A stretch of 64,000 bases of DNA, from positions 1 through 64,000 of the forward strand of contig JAUNTQ010000004.1 in assembly GCA_030538605.1 (NCBI GenBank), in the 5' to 3' direction. Shown piece after piece: positions 1-7,673 of the stretch; the first letter of the stretch is position 1, and each line of letters opens with the position of its first letter. The position numbers were made by a program, and so were the translations under genes. The DNA is from Pseudomonadota bacterium (GTDB lineage: Bacteria; Pseudomonadota; Gammaproteobacteria; Burkholderiales; Burkholderiaceae_C). The notes beneath the pieces were generated by a model. The model did not search any database. It was not told the origin of the DNA and was given only the letters and a program-made list of their open reading frames with translations.

Positions 1-97
1 CCTCCCGCAAACTCCGTCTGAACTTCGACAATTCCGAAGATACAAGGGAGCAAGAGGCGTCTGATTATTTGTGCGTTTGGCTAGGAACAGCCAAGCA

Positions 98-190
98 ACC
101 GGACGCAGAGAACGCAAAAAGACAAGCAAGATTCTTGGCTGTTTCTTTTGCGTCTTCTGCGAAGTCTTTGCGTCCTCTGCGTCCGGTTTT
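98..190. repeat. Interspersed inverted repeat, family E (CGCAGAGGACGCAAA type)
   Basis: The arms ACCGGACGCAGAG and CTCTGCGTCCGGT face each other around an AT-richer core containing TTTGCGTCCTCTGCG-type motifs. The same sequence recurs near 19541, 23012, 27252, 52833 and 59701. Bases 1-97 contain a fragment (GCAAGAGGCGTCTGATT) that also accompanies the family D repeats at 41060 and 59608. I find no supportable gene in 1-257. Confidence 0.6.
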
Positions 191-257
191 CATTTCCCTG
201 CCAAGGCCACCTGACAAGGCAAACAAAAGCCAAGCGACCTGCGCCTTTGTTTGACGG

Positions 258-1187
258 TCAGGCGTTGGCTTGAAAGCGGGCGCGCCACTGCCTCACCCAT
301 TCGGCCAGGGCGGCGGGCAGGTCGGTGGCGCCGGTGGCGCACAGGCCCAGCGCCAGGGCGGCTTGCGTGAGGGCGGTGCGCGGGTGCGACAGGTCAAGCG
401 GCTGCGCGCCGTTCTGCTTGCTGAGTTTTTCGCCATCGGCGGCGCGCACGAGCGGGGTGTGCAGGTAGGCCGGGGTGGGCAGGCCGAGCGCGCCTTGCAG
501 CAGGATCTGGCGCGGGGTGTTGTCGGCCAGGTCTTCGCCGCGCACGACGTGGGTGATGCCCTGGGCTGCGTCGTCCACGACGACGGCGAGCTGATACGCC
601 CACAGGCCGTCGGCGCGGCGCAGCACGAAGTCGCCGACGGTGTGGGCCACGTCTTGCGCCTGGGGGCCAAGGCGGCGGTCGTGCCAGTGCAAGCAGGTGT
701 CTGGGACACCGGCATCGGCCTTGGCGGCGTGGCCGGTGTGCAGGCGCCACGCGCGCGCGGGGCGCTGGCGCAGGCCGCCGCGCTCGGGGCGGCAGGTGCC
801 GGGGTAGGGCAGTTCGGTGCCGCGTGTGCGGCCCAGGCCCAGCGCGGCCTGGGCCTGGGCGATGTCCTTGCGCGAGCAGGCGCAGGGGTAGGCCAGGCCG
901 GTTGCCGACAGCTGCGACAGCGCCTGCGCATACAGCGTGCCGCGCGCCGATTGCCACACGGGCGGCGCATCGGGCAGCAGGCCGCAACGGGCGAGCTGGC
1001 CGAGCAGGGCGTGGTCAGCGCCGGGCACGCAGCGGGGCGTGTCCACGTCTTCGATGCGCACCAGCCAGCGGCCGCCGTGCGCGCGTGCGTCCAGCCAGCT
1101 GGCCAGCGCGGCCACGAGCGAGCCTGCGTGCAGCAGGCCGGTGGGCGAGGGGGCGAAGCGGCCGGTGTAGCGCATGGCGGGTGTCAT
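258..1187 (-). CDS. gluQ: Glutamyl-Q tRNA(Asp) synthetase
   Basis: Predicted to activate glutamate and attach it to queuosine-34 of tRNA-Asp, acting in the cytoplasm after queuosine synthesis. The 309-residue protein has the class I HIGH-type segment [12 protein letters not shown] near residues 11-22. It has the zinc-site pattern CACSRK...YPGTC near 100-130 and a KMSKS-like EKLSKQNGA near 255. It lacks the anticodon-binding C-terminal half of GluRS, as expected for GluQ (about 300 residues). Two start codons are possible: 1187 (used) and 1175 (MRYTGRF). It starts 9 bp after the LysR stop on the same strand, so the two are probably co-transcribed. Confidence 0.93.
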   Translation of the reverse strand: MTPAMRYTGRFAPSPTGLLHAGSLVAALASWLDARAHGGRWLVRIEDVDTPRCVPGADHALLGQLARCGLLPDAPPVWQSARGTLYAQALSQLSATGLAYPCACSRKDIAQAQAALGLGRTRGTELPYPGTCRPERGGLRQRPARAWRLHTGHAAKADAGVPDTCLHWHDRRLGPQAQDVAHTVGDFVLRRADGLWAYQLAVVVDDAAQGITHVVRGEDLADNTPRQILLQGALGLPTPAYLHTPLVRAADGEKLSKQNGAQPLDLSHPRTALTQAALALGLCATGATDLPAALAEWVRQWRARFQANA

Positions 1188-1196
1188 GCGGGTGGG

Positions 1197-2132
1197 TCAA
1201 CGCTGGCGGTGGTCGGCCAGCAGTGCGCGGCGGGTGACGGGGTGCTCCAGCTGGGCCAGCCACCAGCCGAGGGCTTTGCCCGGCACGGTGCTGGCGCTCC
1301 AGGCGTAGGACAGGCGAGCGACGCGGGTGCTGCGCTCGACCTGGCGGGCCACCAGCCGGCCGCTGGCCAGGTGCGGGCGCGCCATGGGCTCGGGCAGAAA
1401 GCCGGCGCCCAGGCCGCGCAGGTGGGCGTCGAGCTTGTCGGCCACGCTGGAGACGATGAGCGCATCCTGCCCCTCCAGCACGCCGAAGGACGGCGTGGGC
1501 CCGCCGCGCGTGGAGTCGGCCACGACCACACCGCGGTGCTTGAGCAGCTCGGCGTCGGCAAGCGGCTCGGGCAGGCGGGCGAGCGCGTGTTGCGGGGCCA
1601 CGGCGTACACGAAGCGCACCTGCCCCAGCGAGCGCGCATGCAGGTGCGTGGCGGCGCTGTGCTCGGCGTTGGTGCCCAGTGCCAGGTCGGCCAGGCCGCT
1701 GCTGAGCGCGTCCACGGTGCCGCTCAGGATCTCGTCGCGCAGGCGCAGCTGGGTGGGGGGCTGCTGGGCGTAGAAGGCCTGCACCAGCTCCATGAGCACG
1801 GGGCGCGCGATGAGGCCGTCGACGGCGATGGTCAGCCGCGGCTCCCAGCCGGTGGCCACGCGCTTGACGCGGTGCACCAGCGCGTGCAGATCGCGCTCCA
1901 GCCGCTCGGCCTGACGCAGCAGCTCGGCCCCGGCGGCGGTGGGGCGTGCGCGGCGGGCGCTGCGGTCGAACAGCAGCACGTCGAGCGCGTCCTCCAGCTG
2001 GCGCACGCGGTAGGTGAGGGCGCTGGGCACCAGTCCCAGCGCGCGCGCAGCGCCCGCCAGGCTGCCGGTGTGGGCAATGGTGCGTAGCATGCGCAGGGCA
2101 TCGGGGGTGAGCGCGTGGGCGGGGTCAGTCAT
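1197..2132 (-). CDS. LysR-family transcriptional regulator
   Basis: A 311-residue LysR-type regulator. The winged helix-turn-helix lies at residues about 14-72 (GSLAGAARALGLVPSALTYR, then LLFDRSARRARPT), followed by a periplasmic-binding-protein-like effector domain. It is divergent from the DoxX/flavodoxin pair with a 96-bp gap holding a dyad (2140-2170) suited to LysR binding. It therefore most likely controls those two genes and itself. The effector is unknown, but a quinone or electrophile would fit the neighbours. It is followed 9 bp later by gluQ. Confidence 0.92.
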   Translation of the reverse strand: MTDPAHALTPDALRMLRTIAHTGSLAGAARALGLVPSALTYRVRQLEDALDVLLFDRSARRARPTAAGAELLRQAERLERDLHALVHRVKRVATGWEPRLTIAVDGLIARPVLMELVQAFYAQQPPTQLRLRDEILSGTVDALSSGLADLALGTNAEHSAATHLHARSLGQVRFVYAVAPQHALARLPEPLADAELLKHRGVVVADSTRGGPTPSFGVLEGQDALIVSSVADKLDAHLRGLGAGFLPEPMARPHLASGRLVARQVERSTRVARLSYAWSASTVPGKALGWWLAQLEHPVTRRALLADHRQR

Positions 2133-2139
2133 TCAAACC

Positions 2140-2170
2140 AATTGAAATGAGTCGTCATTTGCATTCAATT
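2140..2170. promoter_or_regulatory. Probable LysR operator between divergent genes
   Basis: The sequence contains AATTGAAATGA, then GTCG, then TCATTTGCATTCAATT: an inner AATGA/TCATT dyad and an outer ATTGA/TCAAT pair. It lies just upstream of the LysR start and about 60 bp before the doxX start, the usual place for a LysR recognition site. Assignment rests on symmetry and position only. Confidence 0.45.
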
Positions 2171-2228
2171 ATGTCGCGCCTTTGAGGCGCTACAGTCAGC
2201 CGTTTCCTTCACCACCTCAACCTTCACC

Positions 2229-2636
2229 ATGAACACATTGCAAAACCCCCTGGCACTGTTGGGCCGCCTGCTGCTGGCTTACTTCTTCATTCCTGCGGGC
2301 ATCGGCAAGATCACCGGCTTTGCCGGCACCGTGGGCTACATCACGTCCAAGGGTCTGCCGCTGCCTGAAGTGGGCGCGCTGCTGGCCATCGTGGTGGAAG
2401 TGGGCGTGGGCCTGATGCTGCTGCTGGGTTTCAAAACGCGCTGGGCGGCACTGATCCTGGCCGTGTTCACCTTGGCGGCGGGCTTCTTTTTCCACAACTA
2501 CTGGGCCGTGCCCGAGGCGCAGGCCGCCGTGCAACAGCTGCTGTTCAACAAGAACCTGGGCGTGGCAGGCGGGCTGCTGGCCATCGCGGCCTTCGGTGCC
2601 GGTGCGTTCAGCCTGGACGGCAAGCGCCGCGCCTGA
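2229..2636 (+). CDS. DoxX family membrane protein
   Basis: A 135-residue protein with four predicted membrane segments. The N-terminal LGRLLLAYFFIPAGIGKITG is the DoxX/YphA signature. It ends in a short basic tail. DoxX-family proteins are linked to thiol and quinone redox balance or oxidoreductase partners, but the molecular activity is usually unproven. It is followed after 49 bp by a flavodoxin-like quinone reductase, and the divergent LysR gene suggests a small inducible redox-stress unit. Confidence 0.88.
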   Translation: MNTLQNPLALLGRLLLAYFFIPAGIGKITGFAGTVGYITSKGLPLPEVGALLAIVVEVGVGLMLLLGFKTRWAALILAVFTLAAGFFFHNYWAVPEAQAAVQQLLFNKNLGVAGGLLAIAAFGAGAFSLDGKRRA

Positions 2637-2685
2637 GTCGCCTGTTTCTTCCTTTCTTTCCCCATCCGTTCAAGCAAGCAACACC

Positions 2686-3237
2686 ATGAGCAAAACCGTC
2701 GTCATTTACCACTCCGGCTACGGCCACACCCAGCGCATGGCCCAGGCCGTGGCCGAAGGCGCGGGCGCCGAGCTGATCGCCATCGACGCCGATGGCAACC
2801 TGCCCGAGGGCGCATGGGACACGCTGGCCGCCGCCAGCGCCATCGTCATGGGCGCGCCCACCTACATGGGCGGCGCGAGCTGGCAGTTCAAGAAGTTTGC
2901 CGACACCAGCAGCAAGGCCTGGTTTTCGCAGCAGTGGAAAGACAAGCTGTTTGCGGGCTTCACCAACAGCGCCACCATGAACGGCGACAAGTTCAGCACC
3001 ATCCAGTACATGATGACGCTGGCCATGCAGCACGGCGGCCTGTGGGTGGGCACGGGCATGATGCCGGCCAACCAGAAGGCTTCGCGCCGCGACGACCTGA
3101 ACTACGTGGGCGGCTTTGCCGGCGCGCTGGCCACCTCGCCCGCCGACGCCGGCGTGGCCGAGATGCACACGGGCGATCTGGACACCGCGCGCGCCTTCGG
3201 CGAGCGTGTGGCTGCTACCGCCGCGCGCCTGAAGTGA
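2686..3237 (+). CDS. Flavodoxin-family NAD(P)H:quinone oxidoreductase (WrbA-like)
   Basis: A 183-residue flavodoxin-fold protein. The FMN phosphate loop is at the N-terminus (VVIYHSGYGHTQRMAQ) and the second flavin-contacting loop is VMGAPTYMGGASWQFKKFAD near 60-80. It is slightly shorter than WrbA (about 198 residues) and closest to the flavodoxin/NAD(P)H dehydrogenase type, which reduces quinones with two electrons. The ATG at 2686 is chosen because the FMN loop must lie near the N-terminus; an upstream in-frame ATG at 2596 would overlap doxX. The last codons form the start of an imperfect 171-bp tandem repeat downstream. Confidence 0.85.
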   Translation: MSKTVVIYHSGYGHTQRMAQAVAEGAGAELIAIDADGNLPEGAWDTLAAASAIVMGAPTYMGGASWQFKKFADTSSKAWFSQQWKDKLFAGFTNSATMNGDKFSTIQYMMTLAMQHGGLWVGTGMMPANQKASRRDDLNYVGGFAGALATSPADAGVAEMHTGDLDTARAFGERVAATAARLK

Positions 3238-3530
3238 AACATGACCTTCGCTTCGCGGGGTGACTGGCGCTGACGCGCCATGACAAATGACAAAACAGCC
3301 ATGCGGGCTGATGTGGTTCGTCATCTGTCATGCGCTCGCCAGAGCGCGGTCATTCGTCATGCGTTGCAGGCGATGCGGGTGGCGCAGCGCCATGGTCAAC
3401 TGAAGTGAAGCATGACTTCGCTTCGCTCAATGACCGGTGCTGGCGCGCCATGACAAATGACAAAGACGTCGTGCATGCCGATGCCTTGGATCATTTGTCA
3501 TGCGCTCGTCCGAGCGCAGGCATTCGTCAT
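3229..3530. repeat. Two imperfect tandem copies of a repeat (family C, CATGACAAATGACAAA)
   Basis: This occupies most of the 352-bp gap after the flavodoxin gene. Copy 1 begins CTGAAGTGAAACATGACC at 3229 and copy 2 begins CTGAAGTGAAGCATGACT at 3400, a period of about 171 bp. Each copy contains CGCGCCATGACAAATGACAA facing a CATTTGTCATGCGCTCG-type arm, so each is also an inverted repeat. Copy 1 includes the last codons of the flavodoxin gene. The family recurs at 18533-18652 and in the 205-bp array at 47553. Confidence 0.75.
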
Positions 3531-3589
3531 CCGCTCCCCGCGCCCCACAGGCGGCGCGCCAGTGCCCGTGGCGGCACTACCATCGCGGC

Positions 3590-4285
3590 ATGAAAATCAT
3601 CGGCATGCTGCCTTGGCTGGACTGGGTTGCCCTGGGGTCTTTTCTGGCCATCTGGGCGAGTTACGTGCTGTTTGCCCGGCACTGGGGAACGCGCCAGCGC
3701 TCGCTGCTGGTGACCACCAACCGCTACCGCCGCTACTGGATGGAGCAGGCCACCGCGCGCGACCCGCGCATGCTGGACGGCATCATCACGCAGAACCTCT
3801 CCAGCACGCCCTCGTTCTTCTGCTCCACCACCATCATCGTCATCGGCGGCTTGTTCGCGCTGCTGGGCACCACCGACCGCGCGGCCGAGCTGGTGCGCGA
3901 GTTTCCGTTCGCGCAGCCCACGCCGCTCCTGGTGTTCGAGCTGAAGATCATGCTGCTGCTGGCCATATTCGTGTATGCCTTCTTCCGCTTCTCGTGGGCC
4001 ATGCGGCAATACACCTTCGTGGCGCTGGTGATCGGCTCCATGCCGCCTGCAGCCGACTTTGCCGAGGGGCGGTTCGACCGCAAGCAATACGCCGACCGCG
4101 CGGGCGCGCTGGTCGGCTCGGCGGCAGAGGCGTTCAACGACGGGCTGCGCGCGTACTACTTCTCCTTCGCCGCCATGGCCTGGTTCTTCTCGCCCGTGGC
4201 GCTGCTGGTGGCCACGGCGGTGGTGGCGGGCGTGCTTTACATGCGCGAGTTCCGCTCGGAAGTGCTGTCGGTGCTGCGCGACTGA
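3590..4285 (+). CDS. DUF599 family inner-membrane protein
   Basis: A 231-residue integral membrane protein with about four membrane helices, at residues about 10-28, 75-95, 118-140 and 185-215. The segment YRRYWMEQATARDPRMLDGI and the following NLSSTPSFFCSTTIIVIGG match the DUF599 family as I remember it. That family has no established biochemical role. The ATG at 3590 puts the first helix at the N-terminus, and the upstream in-frame extension is repeat sequence. It appears monocistronic, with repeats on both sides. Confidence 0.75.
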   Translation: MKIIGMLPWLDWVALGSFLAIWASYVLFARHWGTRQRSLLVTTNRYRRYWMEQATARDPRMLDGIITQNLSSTPSFFCSTTIIVIGGLFALLGTTDRAAELVREFPFAQPTPLLVFELKIMLLLAIFVYAFFRFSWAMRQYTFVALVIGSMPPAADFAEGRFDRKQYADRAGALVGSAAEAFNDGLRAYYFSFAAMAWFFSPVALLVATAVVAGVLYMREFRSEVLSVLRD

Positions 4286-4340
4286 GGGCGGCGCGCTGCT
4301 TTGGGGTTTCGCCCCGCAGGTTTCTTCTGATGCGCGATAT

Positions 4341-4427
4341 GTAGGCTGGGTAGAGCGATAGCGAAACCCAGCAAACCGGCCCGCGAGAACGCTGGGTTTC
4401 GCTCGGCGCTCTACCCCACCTACGGGG
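4341..4427. repeat. Interspersed inverted repeat, family B (GCGAAACCCAGC)
   Basis: GTAGGCTGGGTAGAGC...GCGAAACCCAGC faces CGCTGGGTTTCGCTCGGCGC...CTACC, forming a long dyad in the gap between the convergent DUF599 and prmC genes. Related copies lie near 16915, 38143 and 40961, and inside the array at 47553. Confidence 0.75.
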
Positions 4428-4444
4428 CGACAGCGCGGCGCTGC

Positions 4445-5338
4445 CTACGCCAGCCAGCGCCCGCCCGAGCAGCGCTCGGCACCGCCCAGATCCTGCCGCG
4501 ATTGCACCGCGCCAAAGCCCGCCGCCACCAGCAGCGCGCGCACGGCGGCGGCTTGATCCCAGCCGTGTTCCAGCAGCAGCCAGCCGCCGGGCGCAAGGTG
4601 CGCGGGCGCGGTGCCGATGATGTGGCGCAGGTCATCCAGCCCATCCGCGCCGCTGACCAGGGCCGCGCGCGGCTCGTGGGCCAGCGCGGGCAGGTGTGCG
4701 TCGCCCTCGGCGATGTAGGGCGGGTTGCTCGCGATCACGTCGAAGCGCTCGCCCGCCACCGGGGCCAGCCAATGGCCGTGGTGCCAATCCACGCGCAGGC
4801 CCAGCCGCACGGCGTTGGCGCGTGCGACGGCCAGCGCGTCTTCGCTGGCATCGATGGCGGCCACCTGCGCGTCAGGGCGCTGGTGGGCCAGCGCCAGCGC
4901 AATCGCGCCGCTGCCGGTGCCCAGGTCGAGCACGCGCGGCGGGCCGCTGGCGGGCAGCACGTCAAGCGCCCAATCGACCAGCACCTCGGTGTCGTCGCGC
5001 GGGTCGAGCACGCGGGCATCCACGTGCAGCAGCAGCCCGTGAAAGGGCTTGCACCCGGTGAGATAGGCCACCGGCTCGCCCGCCAGCCGTCGCTGCACCA
5101 GCGCCTGCCATTGGGGGGCGCAGGCGGGCGACAGCGCGTCGGTGTCGTGCGCAAGCAGCCAGGCGCGGTCGTGCAGGGGGCGGCCCAGCAGGTGCAGCAG
5201 CAGCATCTGCGCCTCCAGCCGGGGCAGGCCAGCCGCCTGCGCATGGCGCAGCGCTTCGGCCAGGGTGCGGGCGGGGGGCGTCGGGGATAAGAGCGTGGGC
5301 TTCAAAGAAAGCGGGCCAGGCGTTGCGCTGGCGGCCAA
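4445..5338 (-). CDS. prmC: Peptide chain release factor N5-glutamine methyltransferase
   Basis: Methylates the glutamine of the GGQ motif of release factors RF1 and RF2 using SAM. The protein is up to 297 residues. It has an N-terminal substrate-recognition helical domain (AEALRHAQAAGLPRLEAQML), SAM motif I VLDLGTGSGAIALAL near 135, and the catalytic NPPY near 207 (IASNPPYIAEGD). It is downstream of prfA, its substrate, but separated from it by a BON-domain gene and a dyad repeat. No ATG or GTG lies at a sensible N-terminus: the start is a TTG at 5338, or possibly the TTG at 5305. Confidence 0.92.
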   Translation of the reverse strand: MAASATPGPLSLKPTLLSPTPPARTLAEALRHAQAAGLPRLEAQMLLLHLLGRPLHDRAWLLAHDTDALSPACAPQWQALVQRRLAGEPVAYLTGCKPFHGLLLHVDARVLDPRDDTEVLVDWALDVLPASGPPRVLDLGTGSGAIALALAHQRPDAQVAAIDASEDALAVARANAVRLGLRVDWHHGHWLAPVAGERFDVIASNPPYIAEGDAHLPALAHEPRAALVSGADGLDDLRHIIGTAPAHLAPGGWLLLEHGWDQAAAVRALLVAAGFGAVQSRQDLGGAERCSGGRWLA

Positions 5339-5376
5339 GGCTGTGCGCCAGGCACAATGAAGTTGAAATAAAACAT

Positions 5377-5454
5377 GAGCTGCTTGCGTATGTAATAAAA
5401 CATTTTCATATATAAAAGCATATGAATTTGAATTAATACGTACGCAAGCAGCTC
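5377..5454. repeat. AGCTGCTTGCG dyad repeat (family A), copy 1
   Basis: GAGCTGCTTGCGTA and TACGCAAGCAGCTC form perfect 14-bp arms around an AT-rich centre, and a T-rich tract follows the right arm. It lies between the BON gene and prmC, just upstream of the prmC start. Because both of those genes read leftward, it may attenuate prmC transcription. Confidence 0.85.
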
Positions 5455-5548
5455 CTTTTTTTTGTGAATCTTGTTTTCTTGACCGTTGGGTGCCGTCCGG
5501 GCTGACCGCGCAGCCTCTGCGAGCTGCGTTGCCATCAGGCGCACGCCA

Positions 5549-6025
5549 TCACGGGCCTGTCAGCCGGTCTACCACGTCGCGCACGCCGGTCACGCTGCGC
5601 GCGGTTTGCACGGCCAGGGCGCGGTCGGCGGCGGTGGGCAGGCTGCCGTTGAGGATGATGAGGCCGCCTTCATAGCCCTCCACACCCAGCCGGGCGTGGG
5701 CCAGCGCGGGCTGCGCAGCCAGCGCATCGCGCACGCGCTCGGCCACGCGCTGCGCCCCGGCGGTGGAGCCCGATACGCCGTCCCACACCTCGGGGGCCTG
5801 GCGCAGATCGGGCACGGGAATATCCAGCTGCCTGGGCGTGGCGCCCCAGGGCGTGCCGCCCGCACCGCAGGCGCCAAGCGCTGCCGCCGCGCCGGCCACG
5901 AGCAGCGCCCGGGCGGCGGAACGGAAAACAGGACTTGTGCCCCCCGGCCCGATGTGCCCCGTCGTGTCCCTTGAAATGCCCGGCGAGCATTTTTTTTGGC
6001 GTAAGCCATGGAAAAGCAAGTGCAT
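5549..6025 (-). CDS. BON-domain lipoprotein
   Basis: About 158 residues. A hydrophobic segment ends in the lipobox-like AALGAC, followed by a BON domain in the C-terminal half (RVRDALAAQPALAHARLGVE, then GGLIILNGSLPTAADRALAV). BON domains are small envelope-associated modules found in OsmY and DolP, so an outer-membrane or periplasmic lipoprotein is likely. The start at 6025 has a good GAAGGAG site. A second in-frame ATG at 6073 overlaps the prfA stop as ATGA with its own GGAGGG and would add 16 residues. The long pre-lipobox stretch (about 50 residues) is unusual. It is the second gene of a prfA-led unit. Confidence 0.7.
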   Translation of the reverse strand: MHLLFHGLRQKKCSPGISRDTTGHIGPGGTSPVFRSAARALLVAGAAAALGACGAGGTPWGATPRQLDIPVPDLRQAPEVWDGVSGSTAGAQRVAERVRDALAAQPALAHARLGVEGYEGGLIILNGSLPTAADRALAVQTARSVTGVRDVVDRLTGP

Positions 6026-6069
6026 GGAGTGGCTCCTTCGGGTGTCAATTCGGGGGCGCGCCGCCTGGC

Positions 6070-7152
6070 TCATGCCGCGCCCTCCAGCTCGGCCAGCTGC
6101 TCGGCCTCGCGCGCGGCGCGCAGCGCCTGCACCACGTCGGCCAGATCGCCCTCCATCACCAGCGCGAGCTTGTACAGCGTGAGGTTGATGCGGTGGTCGG
6201 TCAGCCGTCCCTGCGGAAAGTTGTAGGTGCGGATGCGGTCCGAGCGGTCGCCGCTGCCAATCAGCCCGCGCCGCGTGGCGGCCTCTTTGGCGGCGCGCTC
6301 GCTGCGGTCTTTTTCTTGCAGGCGCGCCTGCAGCACGCGCAGCGCCTGCGCCTTGTTGGCGTGCTGGCTGCGCCCGTCCTGGCATTCGGCCACCAGCCCC
6401 GTGGGCAAATGCACCACGCGCACGGCCGAATCGGTCTTGTTGATGTGCTGCCCGCCCGCGCCGCTGGCGCGAAAGGTGTCGATGCGCAAATCCGCCGGGT
6501 TGAGCGTGATGGCCTCGGCCTCGTCCGGCTCCGGCAGCACCGCCACCGTGGCCGCGCTGGTGTGAATGCGCCCCTGCGTCTCGGTGGCCGGCACGCGCTG
6601 CACGCGGTGGCCGCCGCTTTCAAAGCGCAGCTGCCCGTAGGCCCCCTCGCCCTGCACGCGCAGCACCAGCTCCTTGTAGCCACCCAGCTCGGCAGGCGAC
6701 TCGCTCAGCACCTCCACCCGGTGGCCCGCGCCCTGCGCATAGCGCGTGTACATGCGGGCCAAGTCGCCCGCAAACAGCGCCGACTCATCACCCCCTGTGC
6801 CCGCGCGAATTTCCACAAACGCATTGCGCGCATCGTCAGGGTCTTTGGGCAGCAGCATGCGCTGCAATTCGGCGGCCAGCTCGGCCAGCTCGCCCTCGGC
6901 TGTGGCCACCTCCTCACGCGCCAGCTCGGCCATGTCGGCATCTGCCAGCAGCTCGCGCGCCGCAGCCAGATCGCCCTCACGCTGCTGATATCGTGCCCAG
7001 CGCCCCGCCACCGCCGCCACCTCGGTGTGCTCGCGCGAGAGCTTCATGAACTGCCCCATGTCGGCCATCACGTCCGGTTGGGTCAACAAAAAATCCAGCT
7101 CCGCCAAACGCTCGGTGTGGCGGGCCAGTTGATGGCGCAGAAAAGCTTGCAT
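6070..7152 (-). CDS. prfA: Peptide chain release factor 1
   Basis: Recognises UAA and UAG and triggers peptidyl-tRNA hydrolysis. The 360-residue protein has the anticodon-mimic tripeptide PAT ([15 protein letters not shown], near 185) and the catalytic GGQ ([14 protein letters not shown], near 230). It starts at 7152 ([12 protein letters not shown]), the normal N-terminus; the upstream in-frame extension crosses a terminator. The usual neighbour hemA lies 7.2 kb upstream, on the other side of a pilin block. A pilE terminator directly upstream implies prfA has its own promoter in the short gap. Confidence 0.97.
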   Translation of the reverse strand: MQAFLRHQLARHTERLAELDFLLTQPDVMADMGQFMKLSREHTEVAAVAGRWARYQQREGDLAAARELLADADMAELAREEVATAEGELAELAAELQRMLLPKDPDDARNAFVEIRAGTGGDESALFAGDLARMYTRYAQGAGHRVEVLSESPAELGGYKELVLRVQGEGAYGQLRFESGGHRVQRVPATETQGRIHTSAATVAVLPEPDEAEAITLNPADLRIDTFRASGAGGQHINKTDSAVRVVHLPTGLVAECQDGRSQHANKAQALRVLQARLQEKDRSERAAKEAATRRGLIGSGDRSDRIRTYNFPQGRLTDHRINLTLYKLALVMEGDLADVVQALRAAREAEQLAELEGAA

Positions 7153-7187
7153 GGGGTGGGGATTGTGGCGCGTTTGGCTGGGGCAAC

Positions 7188-7216
7188 GAAAAACGCCTTG
7201 CGCGGGGCAAGGCGTT
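7188..7216 (-). terminator. Rho-independent terminator after pilE
   Basis: On the minus strand, AACGCCTTG, a 7-base loop and CAAGGCGTT are followed by a run of T. It lies 22 bp after the pilE stop and just before prfA, so it separates the pilus operon from prfA. Confidence 0.8.
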
Positions 7217-7238
7217 GGGTGGGTGGGGAGTGATGTGG

Positions 7239-7673
7239 CTATTTGCCCCAGCACTCCTGCACCGTTGCGGAGCCCGAAACACTGCGCACTCCCGCGTTGG
7301 TGAGCGTGTAGTTGCCGCAGCGGTCACCGGATTGCGCCCCGATGGCGGTGGCTGTGAGGGTGTAGGTGGCACCGTCACCCGCCACGTTGGCCGCAATGGT
7401 GTAGCGGCCGTTGGGCACCGTCTGAAGGCCTGCAGGAAAGACCGAGGCAGCGGGGTAAATGCCGGTGGCGGTAGATGCCCGCTCCAGCCATTGCTGGCCT
7501 TGCAGCAAACCCAATCGTGCCTCGGCACGGTGGCCGCGCCGCACGTATTCGGTGTAGCTGGGGTAGGCAATGGCCGAGAGGATGCCCACCACGGCCACCA
7601 CGATCATCAGCTCTATCAGGGTGAAGCCGCGCTGCTTCGAGCGGCGGGTCGATGTCATGCTTGTTTTCATCAT
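7239..7673 (-). CDS. pilE: Type IV pilin-like protein PilE (minor pilin)
   Basis: A 144-residue prepilin. The cleavage motif is [19 protein letters not shown] with the conserved Glu at +5, followed by [14 protein letters not shown], typical of PilE/ComP-type minor pilins. Two C-terminal cysteines (DRCGNYTL and QECWGK) probably form the D-loop disulfide. It is the last gene of the fimT-pilVWXY1E set. Its ATG overlaps the pilY1 stop codon, indicating translational coupling, and a terminator follows. Predicted to be processed by PilD and incorporated at the pilus tip or base. Confidence 0.92.
   Translation of the reverse strand: MMKTSMTSTRRSKQRGFTLIELMIVVAVVGILSAIAYPSYTEYVRRGHRAEARLGLLQGQQWLERASTATGIYPAASVFPAGLQTVPNGRYTIAANVAGDGATYTLTATAIGAQSGDRCGNYTLTNAGVRSVSGSATVQECWGK

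Noticed and set aside
1..97. Possible end of a gene entering from the left
   Set aside because: One plus-strand frame is open from base 3 to 254, but its content from about base 45 is repeat-family sequence seen elsewhere in intergenic gaps. The remaining 45 bases are too short to judge.
270..2087. 605-residue open frame on the plus strand opposite gluQ and the LysR gene
   Set aside because: Low-complexity Gly/Ala/Arg/Gln composition and full overlap with two well-supported minus-strand genes. It is the usual antisense frame of GC-rich coding DNA.
3229..3530. Possible CRISPR array because short units recur
   Set aside because: Only two imperfect copies of about 171 bp, without regular short repeats or unique spacers, and no cas genes nearby. 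The 205-bp array is rejected for the same reason.
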